Part shown: in pieces, positions 23,143 to 35,688 of the stretch
Numbering within the stretch: the first letter of the stretch is position 1
Layout: each line of letters starts with the position of its first letter
Assembly (NCBI GenBank): GCA_037501455.1
Contig: CM074865.1
Coordinates: forward strand, 51,664,501-51,728,500
Origin: Lantana camara
Lineage: Eukaryota; Streptophyta; Magnoliopsida; Lamiales; Verbenaceae
Direction of reading: 5' to 3'
DNA: 64,000 bases
Translations under genes and position numbers: made by a program
The notes under the pieces: generated by a model
Database searches by the model: none
What the model saw: the letters and a program-made list of their open reading frames with translations, nothing else
What the model was told of the DNA's origin: nothing

Positions 23143-23601
23143 TTACAATCTTCTCTCACGGGCACTTGGAGGGACATACTTGTGACGAAACTCCCTTACA
23201 AAACTTTCCCAATCAAATTCCTCTACATTCCTCTCCAATCGAGCTCTCATAGGTTTGAGCCAATTAGATGCGGGACCTTCAACAAACCGGGCCGTACAAA
23301 CAGCTTTGTCATGCGACGGAGCGGGGCAAATTCCCGCAACTTCTGACAACCACTCTTCGGCTTGGATGTCATCTCCTCCATACCACTTCGGCGGATTGTT
23401 GTTTTTGAACTCCTTAAAGGCCGGAGTTACTTGTCCACCTTGTCCTTCCCATGGTGGATTATTCCTTTGATTCTGTTGAAGCTGGTTCAAAAGAGCCTGC
23501 ACAATGTTCTCAGCATTCATAGGAGGAGGTGGAGGTGCTTGTGGAGGGGGTTGATTAAGATGAGGAGTCTGTTCCCTATCTACTCTCCTTCTTGGAGGCA
23601 T
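23143..23601 (-). pseudogene. E1 gag N-terminal part
   Basis: Begins MPPRRRVD at 23599-23601 and has a proline-rich stretch (PPPQAPPPPP), then NPPKWYGGDD and AEEWLSEV, followed by FVREFRHKYVPPSARERR, all typical of plant chromovirus capsid. It stops at TAA 23143-23145, and the frame continues beyond. D1 and D2 carry a TAA one codon further on. Gag would package genomic RNA. Confidence 0.82.
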
Positions 23602-23788
23602 CCTGAAAATACACAAATCAAGAAGATATCGATGCATGGAGTTCAGTTCATGATCATGAAGTCAATTATCACAAATTGAAGCAAATAAGTCAAGTAGAGA
23701 TGTAGATGAATGCAAATAATCACATACTCCAATATCGATCTACCTAGACAGACCCAACACGACTCCAGAGCTCCGGTTTTGCAACCGA

Positions 23789-23802
23789 GAGCTCTGATAC
23801 CA
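23789..23802 (-). other. E1 primer-binding site
   Basis: Complement GAGCTCTGATACCA, that is TGGTATCAGAGCTC on the sense strand, 8 bp inside the 5' LTR end. TGGTATCAGAGC is the plant initiator-Met-tRNA 3'-end complement used by many plant retrotransposons. Confidence 0.85.
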
Positions 23803-23810
23803 CGCAAGGA

Positions 23811-25384
23811 TGTAACACCCCCGGAGCGAAGGGTGCCACATCCCCCGCACTAAGGTCCAACACGAGTAACGAAATGGAAGTTCGCACCCGTATCAAACCG
23901 TAGCGAACGGGAGACACACAAAACTCACACCCTCGCTAGGCGGCCTACACCCTCAAGAACTGCGAGAAATAAAATGACAGTAGCGGAAGCAATTCATAAG
24001 CTAACAAAATTCCCAAGATCATCACATATACATATCGAAATGGGGGAGGGTCAATATTCAAGATACAAGTTAGATTATATACAGAATGTCCAATGCCAAC
24101 ATGGCCAAAATAGCACAAGTGTAAACCGAGTACATAATCTTAAAATACATAAGTAAAGGAAGAAGAAATCCACTACGATGCATGAAGACTCAAGCTATAC
24201 CACAAGTAGACCCAAAAGACACTTGCCGCCTAGCTTGACTCGGAAGAACCTGCAAACTCAAACGAAAGGGAAAAGGGGAAAAACAACAACGAGGGTTAGT
24301 CGTAAAGACTAGTGAGGGGGTTAACTCACACACCCAATATATATATAGAGCAAAGCAATTAGTCAAAACGGAAGGATCCTTGGATCGAGAGTGGTTTTTG
24401 CAGGCCAAATACATTCCCGTGATATAGATATACATAGGTTAAAGGAAAGGCAAAAAGGAGTAAATCCCAAGTTTTAGGTAATTAGGAATCCACTCTCGTT
24501 CCATAGATCATACAAAGCTAAACCAACTCGGCGAGTGCGAGTCACACACATCCCAACTTCCATATACGAAGAACAAAGCAAAGCAAAACAAATCATAATC
24601 CATCCCCAACACCGGTTGATAGAAGGGTTGATCGGCCCTAACTATCCACATACACAGACCAGACAAGGTTTAATTACTACCTTGAAACCTTCGACGGTTG
24701 CCTCCGCCGGCTCAAGAGAAACACCCTTCCTCAACCTCCTAAGGTTGGGTGAGACTCTCAAATGCAGGTGCTGATGGAAGAGCTTGGCGACCCCTCGGTC
24801 GACCCGAGATTACCATACCACACTCCGGGGCCCAAACATATCACGAAAGTCCCACAAACATACCTCAAAGCTTATCTTTCAAAGCCACATCTCCCTTACA
24901 CACACACACTTGCACAAAACTAAACTTTTCAAACAAAAGCAAAATAGCTTATGTACTTATAAAAAACGTTTTCAAACTCTTATAACAAATGGGAATAATC
25001 CCGCAACATAGGTATCATACACTTATTTACCATATAGTGTACGCATTCACATGCGAGGTTTCAAATCAAATAGGGTTGTAGGTCGAGTAACTAAAAGAAC
25101 AAAACCTCACCGTATCAACGGACATAGCGGAGACAAAAAGGGAAAACCGGACACCTATGGAGCAAGCTCGTCCTCAACAGGAAGATCCTCTGAACAAGAC
25201 AAACAACAAGGAACACTCTCAGACTCAATATGAACCACATTGACGCTCGGTACATGCGTGTGTATGGTTATGGTGCAAATGGTATGAAATGAATCCGCAT
25301 CTAGGTCATTCATGAGCATTCAATGCATATTCGGACATATATCATAAACGAGGACGTTAATGAAGTCACAAATTCATAACATAA
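23811..25384 (-). repeat. E1 5' LTR (right), part 1
   Basis: Matches 17059 onward of the left LTR with few differences, including the subterminal motif (23834-23848) and TATA box (24337-24348). It breaks at CATAA (25380-25384) where the solo LTR is inserted. Confidence 0.92.
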
Positions 25385-27012
25385 TGTAACACCCCGACTT
25401 TTCGGACGTAAAGGTACGACGTATGTGTTTACCAATTTGCGCGAATTAATTGTTTTAACGTGTTTCATATTTAATTTTATTATAATTGTTATTATTTTAT
25501 TTTATTATATTTTATTTTAATTTATTATTATTTTTATAAATATTTCGTATTATAATATATATATTTCAATTACTGTTAATTTAATTATCAATGTTAATTA
25601 TGTTATTAATTTAATGATTATGCTAATTATATGTTATGTTAATTAATCATGTTTTAACAAATTAATTACGTGACTTAATATGATTTATTTAATATTAGAA
25701 TTAATTTATTTATTTAAATTTTTGCATGGGAATTATAATTATGCATGGAATTTATATGAAATATGCATGAATTGCATGGATTATGTATGTTGTTCATTTT
25801 GTGCATCGTTCTTATATGAAATGATATCGAATTGCCACAAATTTGTAGTATGTCGTAAATATATGTGTTATGAACATGAATATATGCTCGATTTATGTTT
25901 TTGAATTTATTTGATTTCTTAACGAATTTAATTTGATTCGAGGAACCAAATCGGGGGCTAACGAGCACTTAGCGTACCCTTGGTTCCGAATTTAATATCT
26001 TGAGCTCGGGAACTCGGATTCGAGTTCCGTCAACTCCGCTGAACTCGTAACGAAAATTCAAGTTTAGTAAACTTAGCCTTATATTTTTCCTAAGTCATTT
26101 GAACCTCCGAAATCCAACCGAAAAACGAATCGGCGACCAATTTGACCTTGTTGTACAAAATTAGCCATATCTTATCCAAACGTTAACCAAATTAACCATG
26201 GTTTGATTCTTTTGAACCCTAACTCAGCCACCTATCATGAAATATCAAGCCCTAACCAAGCTAACCCTCACACAATCCCCAAACACCAGCCAAAGCTACT
26301 GCTCTTCATTCCAGTCCCGTAACCCTTCCTCCCTTGGAGATTTTGGAGCTCAAATCTCATCCAAACTTCATCCAATCAACAAGGTAAGTTTAGGATTGTA
26401 TTATATGTTTATTTCTGATCATTTTCATCCTTTCATTCATGAATTTGAGCATGGTTTCATCATTCTGGGCGGTTTTTCCGAAAATGGAGTAATTTGGGCA
26501 TTTTATTGATCTTGTTCGATTCTTGTTGGTTTTGATTGATTCCAAGCTTAAGATTGATTGTTTTGACATCCTCATATCATTTATGGTAATTGATTTTATG
26601 GTGGTTGAGATATTTATGAGATATCATTTATGACATTTTGAGAAAATTCCACATGAAGGTCACGTACGGTTGCTGTCTTGTTTGAGCTTGTTTGGAACTG
26701 AATTACTTGTTGAATTCATGTTGTTTTGCTGCACATTTGATGGCCTAAAGGTCCTGAACTGAGTTGGATTAATTGAGAGTAAGCATACCCTGTTTTTCTT
26801 CGAGTTTTTGCCCTGTTTTTCACGCTGTTTTGGTTGCTGTCAATTGCCGTAATCCCTTCCTTCTTTTGCTGTCATGTTCGTGGCCTTGTGGTGTGTGTTG
26901 TGACTGAGTTTTTGCTGCATTTTATACTTTGTTTATCTGCCTTTGCTGCTCGCATAATTAGCTACCCTGTTTTTGCGTTAGTTGCTGTCCGGAACAGGGG
27001 GTTGCTGCTGTG

Positions 27013-27138
27013 CGACACGGTTGTGTCGTTTTTGCCCGTTCCAACGAGGAACGGGGGTGCAGATTGGTCTGGACTTGCTGTACCGAGACACGGGGGTGTC
27101 TCGGTCTAGGCTTGGGAGGTGACACGGGGGTATCACCC
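27013..27138. promoter_or_regulatory. U3 palindromes, solo-LTR type
   Basis: Dyads CGACACGGTTGTGTCG (27013-27028), GAGACACGGGGGTGTCTC within 27083-27104, and GTGACACGGGGGTATCAC within 27119-27138. The last two correspond to dyads 1 and 2 of the E1 array in reverse orientation, but here as a single unit. Confidence 0.7.
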
Positions 27139-27199
27139 CGTTTTTCTCGATTTGTTTTGCTGCGTTCCAGGGACTGCTGCTACTGCTGTAAATTTGTAT

Positions 27200-27450
27200 G
27201 CATGGTTGTGTTTGGTGCAGTGTGTGCATGTGCATGCATGGTTATGTTTGATGCAGTGTGTGAGCTTGGAGTGTTGCATGTGTATATATATATTATGTAT
27301 TTGTGTTTGTGTATGTACGTGCATGCATGTGTGAGTTTATATATATATTTATATATTATATATACTATATGTTATTATATAATTAGTATATATTTGTTAT
27401 ATTATATATGTTTATTATATAGTATATATATTTATTATATATTTTAAATA
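27200..27450. repeat. Short tandem repeat and AT-rich low-complexity tract
   Basis: Two 27-nt copies of GCATGGTT.TGTTTG.TGCAG (27200-27226 and 27236-27262), then about 160 bp of TATA/TTTATA repeats. No coding potential. Located in the middle of the solo LTR. Confidence 0.7.
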
Positions 27451-28553
27451 TTATTTGATTTAATTTAATTATTGAAATTAATTGATTTCTATTTCGCGTA
27501 TTTATTCTACCGACTATTGATTGAACGTTTTATTTATTTTATTCCTAATTGTGAATTTGAATATTATGTGTTATGATTACTGAATGAATTCGTGGATTAA
27601 TTGATATGCATTATGAATTTATGAATTTAGGAATTTATGAATTTATGAAATTGAATGAAACTTATGAACGAATGAGTTGATTATATGTTTTAAATTTATT
27701 AATAGTGCACATGAACATTTTTATGATATAACATGATCATTTATGCATTCATGTCATAGTCACTTCATTGCAGAGCATCATATGTGGTCATTGAGTCTCA
27801 TACCTTTTCTTTTGCACAGATTCGGGTTTGGTCGGAGACGAGGGCGAGCCTTGAGACGCTTGTGCCTTTCTTTTGCTTTGGTAAAGGTGGGTTTTTCTTC
27901 TACTAGTTAAAACAACCCTATATATCCCTTATGTGCAAAGTTTTAAGCCAAAATCGTATATTTATATATATCGAGTCATTTCGGGTAAATGATTTCAAAC
28001 GTATGACCTCCTTTTTATTTATGAAAACCCTACCTTATGTTTTGGCGAGACATGATTTATGATTGCAGGGGCCCCGGGACTTAGTATATGTGGCTAACCG
28101 AGGAAGCAAGGGCTGACGGGGATCCCATATACTAGTCCCAACCAACTACGGTGAAACGGACCTCGTCAAGGAGTTTTTGACGAGGAAACGCTAACCGGGC
28201 TTTGAGGACTCATGAACCTCATAGCCACATTGTTATGAACCGGTGGCCGGGTCTTGCAAGCCCGTCCACCACCCGGAGGAAGAAGAAGTATATGAATGAT
28301 TATGATCATGGATTTATGAGCACAAAAGATTTATGTATGATAATAAATGATTGAATAATTGATTATGATTACACGAGGAGTAGGTTGGAGATTGTGCACG
28401 CCCACTCGCTGGGCCATAAACCCTTATGAACATTTATGAATGAATATGAACGTCATAATCCCGTTGATGTTTTCTTTTATTTTAACCACTTGGTAAATTC
28501 TTATCAAACTTCACACGGGATTAGGGCTTGCATGTATGTGTTTAATTTATGCG

Positions 28554-28562
28554 ATATTATAT
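28554..28562 (+). promoter_or_regulatory. Possible TATA box of the solo LTR
   Basis: ATTATATATCTT around 28553-28564 lies about 490 bp from the LTR end, the same distance as the TATA boxes of the E1, D and P LTRs, and is in plus sense. Positional argument only. Confidence 0.4.
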
Positions 28563-29050
28563 ATCTTATGCCCCCTTTTATACCCACCAGTCTCTTTTGG
28601 ACTGAACCCGGTTGTTTTCAGTTATTTTGTGTAGGTATAGGAGTGCTAGGTGGGAATACAAGTCGTCTAGGTCTTGCATTTATGTTTAGCACTTCTTTTC
28701 AGTCTCATACGTTCATACTCTCATTACTTTTGTATTTGATCTTAGTATAGCTTGAGCGTTATGATTTTTGGTAGGCCATGAGCGCCGTTGAATATTGGAA
28801 TGCTTTTGTATATCTATTTTTGGAGCTTGGTGGCTCACTGTATATATGCTATGTTATTCTTGCTTCCGCGTATTATTTTAACTCTGATTTTATGATTCTT
28901 GAGTTGATTGGTTTAAGGGTTAGTCCCGCTAGCATAGCGTGTGTGTTGTGTCCCCGTTCGCCGTGGATTTGGCAAGTGTATGGACTTCCATTTCATATAC
29001 GAGTCGGGTTCCAGTGCGGGGGATGTGGTACCTCACGCTCGGGTGCTACA

Positions 29051-30422
29051 CATAAGGCTTAACACAAAATATAACAGGTTGGTAATGCATACACACCAAA
29101 AACGAGGCAAGAAGAATCAACAAGAAGCAACGGAAAGCCAAGACACCCCCGTGTCTAGGGGACATACCCGTGCCCCCCTGGAAGGGCAAGCCGAGACACC
29201 CCCGTGTCTCGGTATAGAAAAACGAACAACAAAACCTGGAGGTGACACGCCCGTGTCACCAAGAAAAGGCAAACCGAGACACCCCCGTGTCTCGGAACAG
29301 AAAACGAACAACGAAATCAAAAGGTGACACGCCCGTGTCACCAACAAAAGGCAAACCGAGACACCCCCGTGTCTCGGTACAGAAAAAACGCGACCACTTC
29401 AAACAGCAAACTCAGCAAACCCAATTAAAACCAAACACTCATACTCCAACTACCAAGCAAGGAATTGTAATAAATGCTAAGAATCAAGTCCTAGAAGCAT
29501 AATATCAACATCAAATCTCAAGGAAACAAGAAAGGAGCAAGAATCCAACAAATTCTCCCAACATCTACTATTCACATGCTTGCCATATCTCGTCAATCAA
29601 CCATGGAAATGAACTCAAGAACACATAAAAGAGAGAAGAGAGAGAGTAGATGACAACCATGAACTCACCTTTCAAATTGGAGAAGCTTGGGTAATGATTT
29701 GACCTAAAAAATCTGAAAATGGACAAAGGGGTTTTCTCCTTCCTTCTTGCTTCCTTGTGCTGATCGGTTTTGGGAGAGAGAGGGGGAGATTGGCTCGGTT
29801 TGCAGCAGAAAAAAAAGGGAAGAGAGGGCTCAACTCAAGGTTTAACTCATGGTTAAGGCTTGGTTAAGGTTTAAGTGGGGTCCACAAAGTCATAGCTAGG
29901 TCAAAAGGTGTCTCTCAAGCATAAGGGGCTCGTTACGGGTGAAATTCGAAGGTCTTAACGAGCTTAGAAAAATGTGAGGATTATCCCATTAAACCCGAAT
30001 CATCGAAACGAGTTCAACGGAGGTGACGGAATTCGAATCCGAATACCCGAGCTCAAGATACGCTTCTCGGAACCCAAGGTGCGCTAAGTGCTCTTTAGCC
30101 TCCTTTAGGTCCCGTCTCCAAAACGAACCCAAAAAGGCAACCAAAACATATAACGAGCATATAAACGAGTCCATAAAGCATATAATTAGCACATATCACG
30201 AATTCACAAAAATCAGAATTAATTACGAATCTAAAACGAGCAAAATACAAAGTGAAGGAAAATTAAACGATCAACTTAAACAAATTCATACCAACGCAAT
30301 TAAGTACAAATAACTTCAATTAATCCTTGTTAGCAATTAAATATCACATAATCACTTAAAGTAATAAGTAAATAGCGCACATAAGAGGTTACCTGAAAAG
30401 TCTGATCGGTCGGGATGTTACA
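29051..30422 (-). repeat. E1 5' LTR (right), part 2
   Basis: Resumes at the duplicated CATAA and matches 18636-19963 of the left LTR. The palindrome array is in better condition here and has one more dyad-1 copy, at 29139. Ends GGATGTTACA at 30422, followed by TGAAA. Confidence 0.92.
29137..29377. promoter_or_regulatory. U3 palindrome array, E1 type (right LTR)
   Basis: Dyad 1 at about 29139-29156 (shortened), 29191-29212, 29274-29295 and 29356-29377. Dyad 2, GGTGACACGCCCGTGTCACC, is perfect at 29241-29260 and 29323-29342. Period is 82 bp. Both dyad types are intact here, whereas the left LTR has mutated copies, so this is the better template. Confidence 0.78.
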
Positions 30423-30427
30423 TGAAA

Positions 30428-31592
30428 CATTTCCTCGATCTCTTTTGTGAATCCCATCCATGTCATTCGGACTTCGACAATTGGATTATTGAATTGGTTC
30501 TGGGTAAAGGGGAACTCAAATCTCTCATTTGAAAATCGAATCTTGTTCTTCTCATAACGTTAGTGTTGAAATTCCTTAAAATTCTTGAAATTTAGATCCC
30601 TTACTTGATTTTCGAACTTAGACCGAACCATCATCTCTCTCAAATAGCATGTGAGCTTCCTATTGTTAGCATGTGAACTTCCATGTATATATCTCTCGAT
30701 CTTGAAGAAGTCGGGGAACATTTCCTTGAAGATATTCTTAAAACTCGGATCTCTTTCTCGTACTCAAACTGAAATCGGATTTATATTCCAATTAAGAAGT
30801 GTTAGATTAGAACCTTTGTTTGTCCATCTCCATCAGAACCGCATCCCTTGTTTCTCAAACAAAGTAGGGACAACTGAATTTAGTGAGCTTCTTTGCCGAC
30901 ACCGGGTATCTTAAGTTTCTAATATAACCTCTTCCTCATTCCCTTGTAAAATTTCAGATTTAGGGCAATTCATTGAATCCCAACCTCTCAAACTACATCA
31001 TAAATTCGACCACATTCTTCAGTTCTCAGTTTAAGATTTAAGAACTCTAGGAATTCTTCTAACCGTTGCATTAGAACGAGAAGACTGATAGGAATATTCT
31101 CGAGTAAAGTCTCCTTAGCGATCTTCTTCCAAGCTCTTCAAACTCTGCTTCTTGAACCCCCTCCAAGCTCAACCTTAAATTTGAATAGAAGATATACTTC
31201 ATCTTTTCCTGGAAACTTTCCGAACCAGTTTTCCAGCCCATTCCACCTCGGATATCCTTTTCTTGATCTTTACATCACACCCCATTTTTCTTATCACTTC
31301 GAAGGATCAAACCCCTAAAACTTCATGTAGACCGAAGACACGCGTTTCCCTTGTTTTCCCGGTATTGTCAACCAATATTGGGATTATATCTTGAAATAAA
31401 AGCATAATTTCCAAGAGATAGCGATGGATGTGGGGTTTTAGTACATGTTCATGTGAACTATTAATGCAAATAATCCAAATAAGTCAAGTAATTCGCATAA
31501 TTGATGAGAATGAATGCAAACAAACACATATTTGTAAGCCGAATGACGTAGACAGACCTGACATGACACTAGAGCTCCGATTTTGCAACCGG
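30428..31592 (-). pseudogene. Gypsy element B internal region, right part
   Basis: Continuation of B after the E1 insertion, between the TGAAA duplication and the primer site. By position it should be gag and leader. I cannot read convincing gag motifs, so the assignment rests on context: the same orientation, and the primer-binding site at its end. Confidence 0.5.
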
Positions 31593-31606
31593 GAGCTCTG
31601 ATACCA
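31593..31606 (-). other. Element B primer-binding site
   Basis: GAGCTCTGATACCA, complement of the initiator-Met-tRNA primer site, 8 bp left of an LTR starting TGTAGCACCCC at 31615. It confirms that B was a minus-strand element whose 5' LTR lies to the right. Confidence 0.8.
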
Positions 31607-31614
31607 CTTTAGGA

Positions 31615-32465
31615 TGTAGCACCCCAGAGAGCAGAGCACTACATCCCCCGCACCATAGCCCAACATGTGTAACGAAATGGGAACTCCGCACATGTGCCAA
31701 GCTACAACAAACGGGAGACAAACAAAATCTCTCCTAGGCTAGGCGGTCTAGACCCTAAATCAGAGTGCGCAAGATAACAAACATTACATATGGAAGACAT
31801 ATAAACAAACATGTTTAGCATAAGAACCAAATATACAAAAAAATTGAAACGAGTCAAGTTATATACAATTATTTCCACGTTAATTCCAAAGTCATATACA
31901 TACCTTCACAAACTCGAAAGTATACAATAAACTTAAAACAAAATGCATGAGACTCTAAACGGCCCAAAACTCGAAAGAAGACCGCCGCCTAGCACAAACT
32001 TCTAAAACTGAAACCTGCAACTCAAAGGAAACAAAAGGGGAAAAAGAAGACAACGAGGAGGGGTCAGTCCTAAAGACTGGTAAGGGGGCTAACCCATGCA
32101 CACGTACATATAAGTAAGAGCAGAGCAAATTCAAATTAAAAAGTTTATGAACCGGGGTGTGGTTTTTGCAATCTAAAACATTTTATCCCGTGATAATACA
32201 TATAAGTAAAAAGGTTTAGGGCCTAAGGCCAAAATCAACCAATTTTAGAATTATAAGTCCACTCTCGTTTCACGAACCATATACATAATCGGAATGAAAA
32301 TAACTCGGCGAGAACGAGTTCAAACCCACCTAACTCCTTTCATACCAGAATCAAAGCGGAAAACATACTAAATTCATAATCAATCCTCCTTCTCCGGCTG
32401 GGGATAAGGAAGCGCTCCCTTAACCCCCTTCTCTCGTCAAAAGTTCGGATACGGGGGATGTAACA
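31615..32465 (-). repeat. Element B 5' LTR (right), truncated
   Basis: Starts TGTAGCACCCC with the subterminal motif variant CTACATCCCCCGCAC at 31639-31653. Only about 850 bp remain; the end reads GGGGGATGTAACA and abuts element A. Either A was inserted here, or the LTR has an internal deletion that kept a terminal ATGTAACA. It does not overlap the retained part of the left LTR, so pairing the two is an inference. Confidence 0.65.
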
Positions 32466-34249
32466 TGTGACACCCTGAGCGGAGGGCCCCACATCCCCCG
32501 CACTATAAGTTCAGTCCACCCATGAAATGAAGAGTCCATACATGAACCAAACTCACAACGAACAGAGACAGAACAAAAGCAACCCTATGTTAGGCGAGAC
32601 TAGACCCTATACCAACAAATCGACAGGACAGGAATGCGGAAGCAAGACAATTAGGATAACAATAAGAACACAATTCAAACATGAATGTAAATACGGGTTC
32701 AACTAAATCAGGAGACCTGTCCTAACCTGTCCCGAGTCACATATAAATACATTAATATAAAAACGGGTTCGACTAGGGCCTTAGAATCCTGTCCCGAGTT
32801 CAAGAAAGCGATAAATAAAACTAGGTCACATCCAAGCAGGAAAGGAATGTTGTACAATGCAAAGTGTGTATAGGACCAAGACTCAAACGAGACCTCAACT
32901 GGCTCCCGCCTAACGAAGACTGAACCTGCAAGACAGAATTAAAAACAAGGAGAGGGAGGGGTCAACCAACTGACTGAGTGAAGGGGGTACACACGTGCAT
33001 ATATATATAATCAGGCAATCAAGCAGCCATAATTCCACTACGTGTTTTAGTATTGAATAAACAAGAGACAGGAATCAGGAGTAAATCAATACGTACGGGT
33101 GGAATTATGTCAGGGCATGCAAGTCACGTAAACGAGCTATAATATGCATGTATCGATATCCGTGTGCCTCTGTTGAAGCCCACTTTACCTTTACGATGCA
33201 TGAGCTCCAGTGCTGAACAGGGACTGAGACATACCAGAGGTTACCAATATCTATGCTTAACATTTTAGGGGGACCCGGCGAGAACGGGTATTTAATCCAT
33301 CCTGGACTCCTCTTTTCACTTATTAAATGACAAGTACAAGCAGGTAATCAGGAAACAAGCAGGAAACATGAGTTATTATTAATTTCAGGTAGCAAAAACA
33401 AGTACAAATTAATCTCCTTTCTCCGGGTGCAATGTGGCCGGTAGCTAACCTCCACATCCGCGAATCAGGGTGATCTTCAGGTTCATGACTCCCTCAGATC
33501 GGAGCCCCACCTCCCACCAAACCTCATGCCAGGTATCCGGGTAGTCCAAAAGGATGGGACTCGTGTAAGAGGTCACCGTCGGACCAATACCTCCCCGGTT
33601 CACTCAATACACAAGCCCCTGGCCCCCAGGAACAGGAACAGGAACCACTAGCGCTAGAAGAGCCGGGGGCACAGACAGGATCTCGCAAAACAGGCTCATG
33701 GTTAACACTAACACAAGTTATAAAACATTTCCGGTACCTAGCCTGTATAAAAGATATGGCTAACTTTAGTATGAAAACCATTTGGCATACTTTTACCTCA
33801 TGCAAGGTCATAGGTCATTTATAAAGAAAAACCCTCACCTCCAAGTGTAGGAAAGAAGTAGCAGAAGAACCACAGGCTTGAAAGTCTCCACCGAGGAGAG
33901 CTCTAAACAAGAAAGGAAACATGGTGTACTTCTGAGACACGACTCAATAATGGAACCAAGTAGGACGCACGACGAATGATCATGAAGTGGTGTGACATGT
34001 CATGAGATGATACGATCCCCAATGAAAGCATAAAAGGCATGGAAATTGAGTCTACGCCAGTTTTCGAGGATGCACAAGCTGTAGGAAAATGGGAATATCT
34101 TGGGTTCTAGAAGTTGAAATTGAGTTTTTTTTATTGGATATGAAAATAGACACATAGTCCTTTAAAATGGTATGTGGCTCAACTTGTGGTTCAAAGCGAG
34201 GTGAAAATAGCGTAGACCCGAAGTTGGGCGAAAGCAGATTGTCGGTAAC
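32466..34249 (-). repeat. Element A 3' LTR (left), truncated
   Basis: TGTGACACCCTGAGCG start and subterminal motif at 32489-32503. Homology to the right LTR stops after GTCGGTAAC at 34249. Relative to the right copy it has lost the segment equivalent to about 37190-37550. The deletion that ended it also removed the U3 palindromes and the polypurine tract. Confidence 0.78.
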
Positions 34250-35666
34250 TTGTTCTTCATCTCATAAATTACGGTTCGATTTGATCTTGTTGATCATCTC
34301 TTGTTTTTCCCACGGTCTTCAAAATCTTCATAAGTTTTCCTTGTAACAATTTGTGTGTCTCCATAGCTCGAGATTATAACTTCTTGAAACCAAAGTCTTC
34401 TAAACCCATAGAATCGGTATTCAACTTATTCCCAAGTATCGACCTCCAAAGATGATGCGAATCTTTACCTTGATTAACACATTGATCAACGTTCTCTTGA
34501 CCTATAATTTATGAGTTCACATTGGTGGAATGAACTCATCCTCCAATTGCCTAAACCTGACTTCACAATTTCGTCCAAAAACTCTTTAGCTTTCTTTATC
34601 ATTTCCATTTGTGGTTCTATATCTCCCAATTCAACCTCACAACGCGACAATTCAGCTTGGATCTGGAAAAATAAATTCTAATGCGACCGTAGATAAAACC
34701 TTAACATTGTTGCCTTCCATATGTTTGCATTCACTATGTTAGATTGATTTTCTTTAACTCCTTTCAAATCCAAATTCTTCCTTACCCGGAACCCGAAGTA
34801 TCTCTATTTTCTCTTCTTTTCATTCATCCCGTACTCGGCTTCTAAAACTTGATTTATTTGGATGTTCTACTTCGTCGATTCACTTTGCTAGCCATTTACA
34901 AAACCGGGTATATCCTGAATCTTCTACTCCGAACTTCAAACCATTTAGCTTGATTCACTTGGAGACTCATCCTTAAAGACCTTTGTTACTTATCTCTCGA
35001 CAATCGATTTTTCCTCTAGTCCTCTTGATCACCATCACCTCTTCGTTGATCCAACTTTAAACTAAAGTACCTTTCAGATTTTCTTCACTCCATTCCTTAG
35101 GTTAGACAATCCTGTTGAATTCGATTGACTAACTCTTGTAGTGTAGGTGTATGTTTTGATTCTTGTGAGTCGAAATCATCATAAACCCCACCACTATTTC
35201 ATTGAACATTCACCAACCACCACAAAACTTGTGAATTTTCCCACAATCGACCTTCTATTCCAGATTCTACATTTCAAATCGTAGCTCCACTGAGGAATGG
35301 CCATGATCCTGAAATTCTCGTACGAAATTCCCCGGTACATTCCTACATCTTCCATGCTTGAAAGTAGAGCATGTGATAGCTCGTTGTTGTCATAGAGATT
35401 GGCCGTGATTTGATATTATTTGTGTAACCTATAAATTACCACTCAATTTGAGTATAAATACATGCGATTAGAGTATGCTCATGACACATAATCAACACCA
35501 AGGCCAGAAATTGATGTAAAATATGACATATAATCCAACAAGGTCCTGAAAGGAATGCAATTGAAGGTTCAAAAGCAATGCAATGCTCACGTTGAAAGGT
35601 AGTTCCTAAGCCGTACGACCTAGACTCGACAGGACACGATACAAGAACTCTGGTTTTATAACCTGG
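34250..35666 (-). pseudogene. Element A internal remnant, no readable domain
   Basis: 1.4 kb between the truncated left LTR and the primer site. Stops are frequent in all frames and no gag or pol motif is convincing. By position it should include the leader and gag. Confidence 0.45.
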
Positions 35667-35680
35667 AGCTCTGATACCAC
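35667..35680 (-). other. Element A primer-binding site
   Basis: GAGCTCTGATACCA, then 8 bp, then the LTR start TGTGACACCC at 35689: the same geometry as in E1, B, D1 and D2. Confidence 0.82.
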
Positions 35681-35688
35681 CTTAGGAT

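Larger units (their letters stand above)
25385..29050 (+). mobile_element. Solo LTR of a related gypsy family, plus orientation
   Basis: 3666 bp, TGTAACACCCCGAC...GGGTGCTACA, flanked by a perfect 5-bp duplication CATAA (25380-25384, 29051-29055). Removing it restores continuity with the left E1 LTR near 18640. It has LTR features in plus sense: the subterminal motif GTGCGGGGGATGTGG at 29014-29028, a TATA-like site near 28554, and palindromes at 27083-27138. No primer site, polypurine tract or pol is present, so it is what remains after recombination between two LTRs. Confidence 0.93.
17059..30422 (-). mobile_element. Ty3/gypsy element E1 (chromovirus, Tekay-like), with nested solo LTR
   Basis: Complete insertion bounded by TG...CA LTRs and a perfect 5-bp target duplication TGAAA (17054-17058 and 30423-30427). 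Left LTR 17059-19963; internal region 19964-23810; right LTR 23811-30422, itself split by a 3666-bp solo LTR. Without the insert and its extra 5-bp duplication the right LTR is 2941 bp against 2905 bp for the left. Domain order is gag, protease, RT, integrase, chromodomain-like tail. RNase H is deleted. The host sequence is element B. The similar LTRs suggest it is one of the younger insertions. Confidence 0.93.

Noticed and set aside
27010..27447. 145-codon plus-strand frame in the solo LTR as a cysteine- and tyrosine-rich membrane protein
   Set aside because: Composition follows from TG- and TA-rich low-complexity DNA; no conservation in related LTRs.
28436..29062. Hydrophobic frames at 28436-28750 and 28778-29062 as membrane proteins
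   Set aside because: They lie in R-U5 of an LTR and run across its conserved terminus. AT-rich DNA gives hydrophobic codons by chance.
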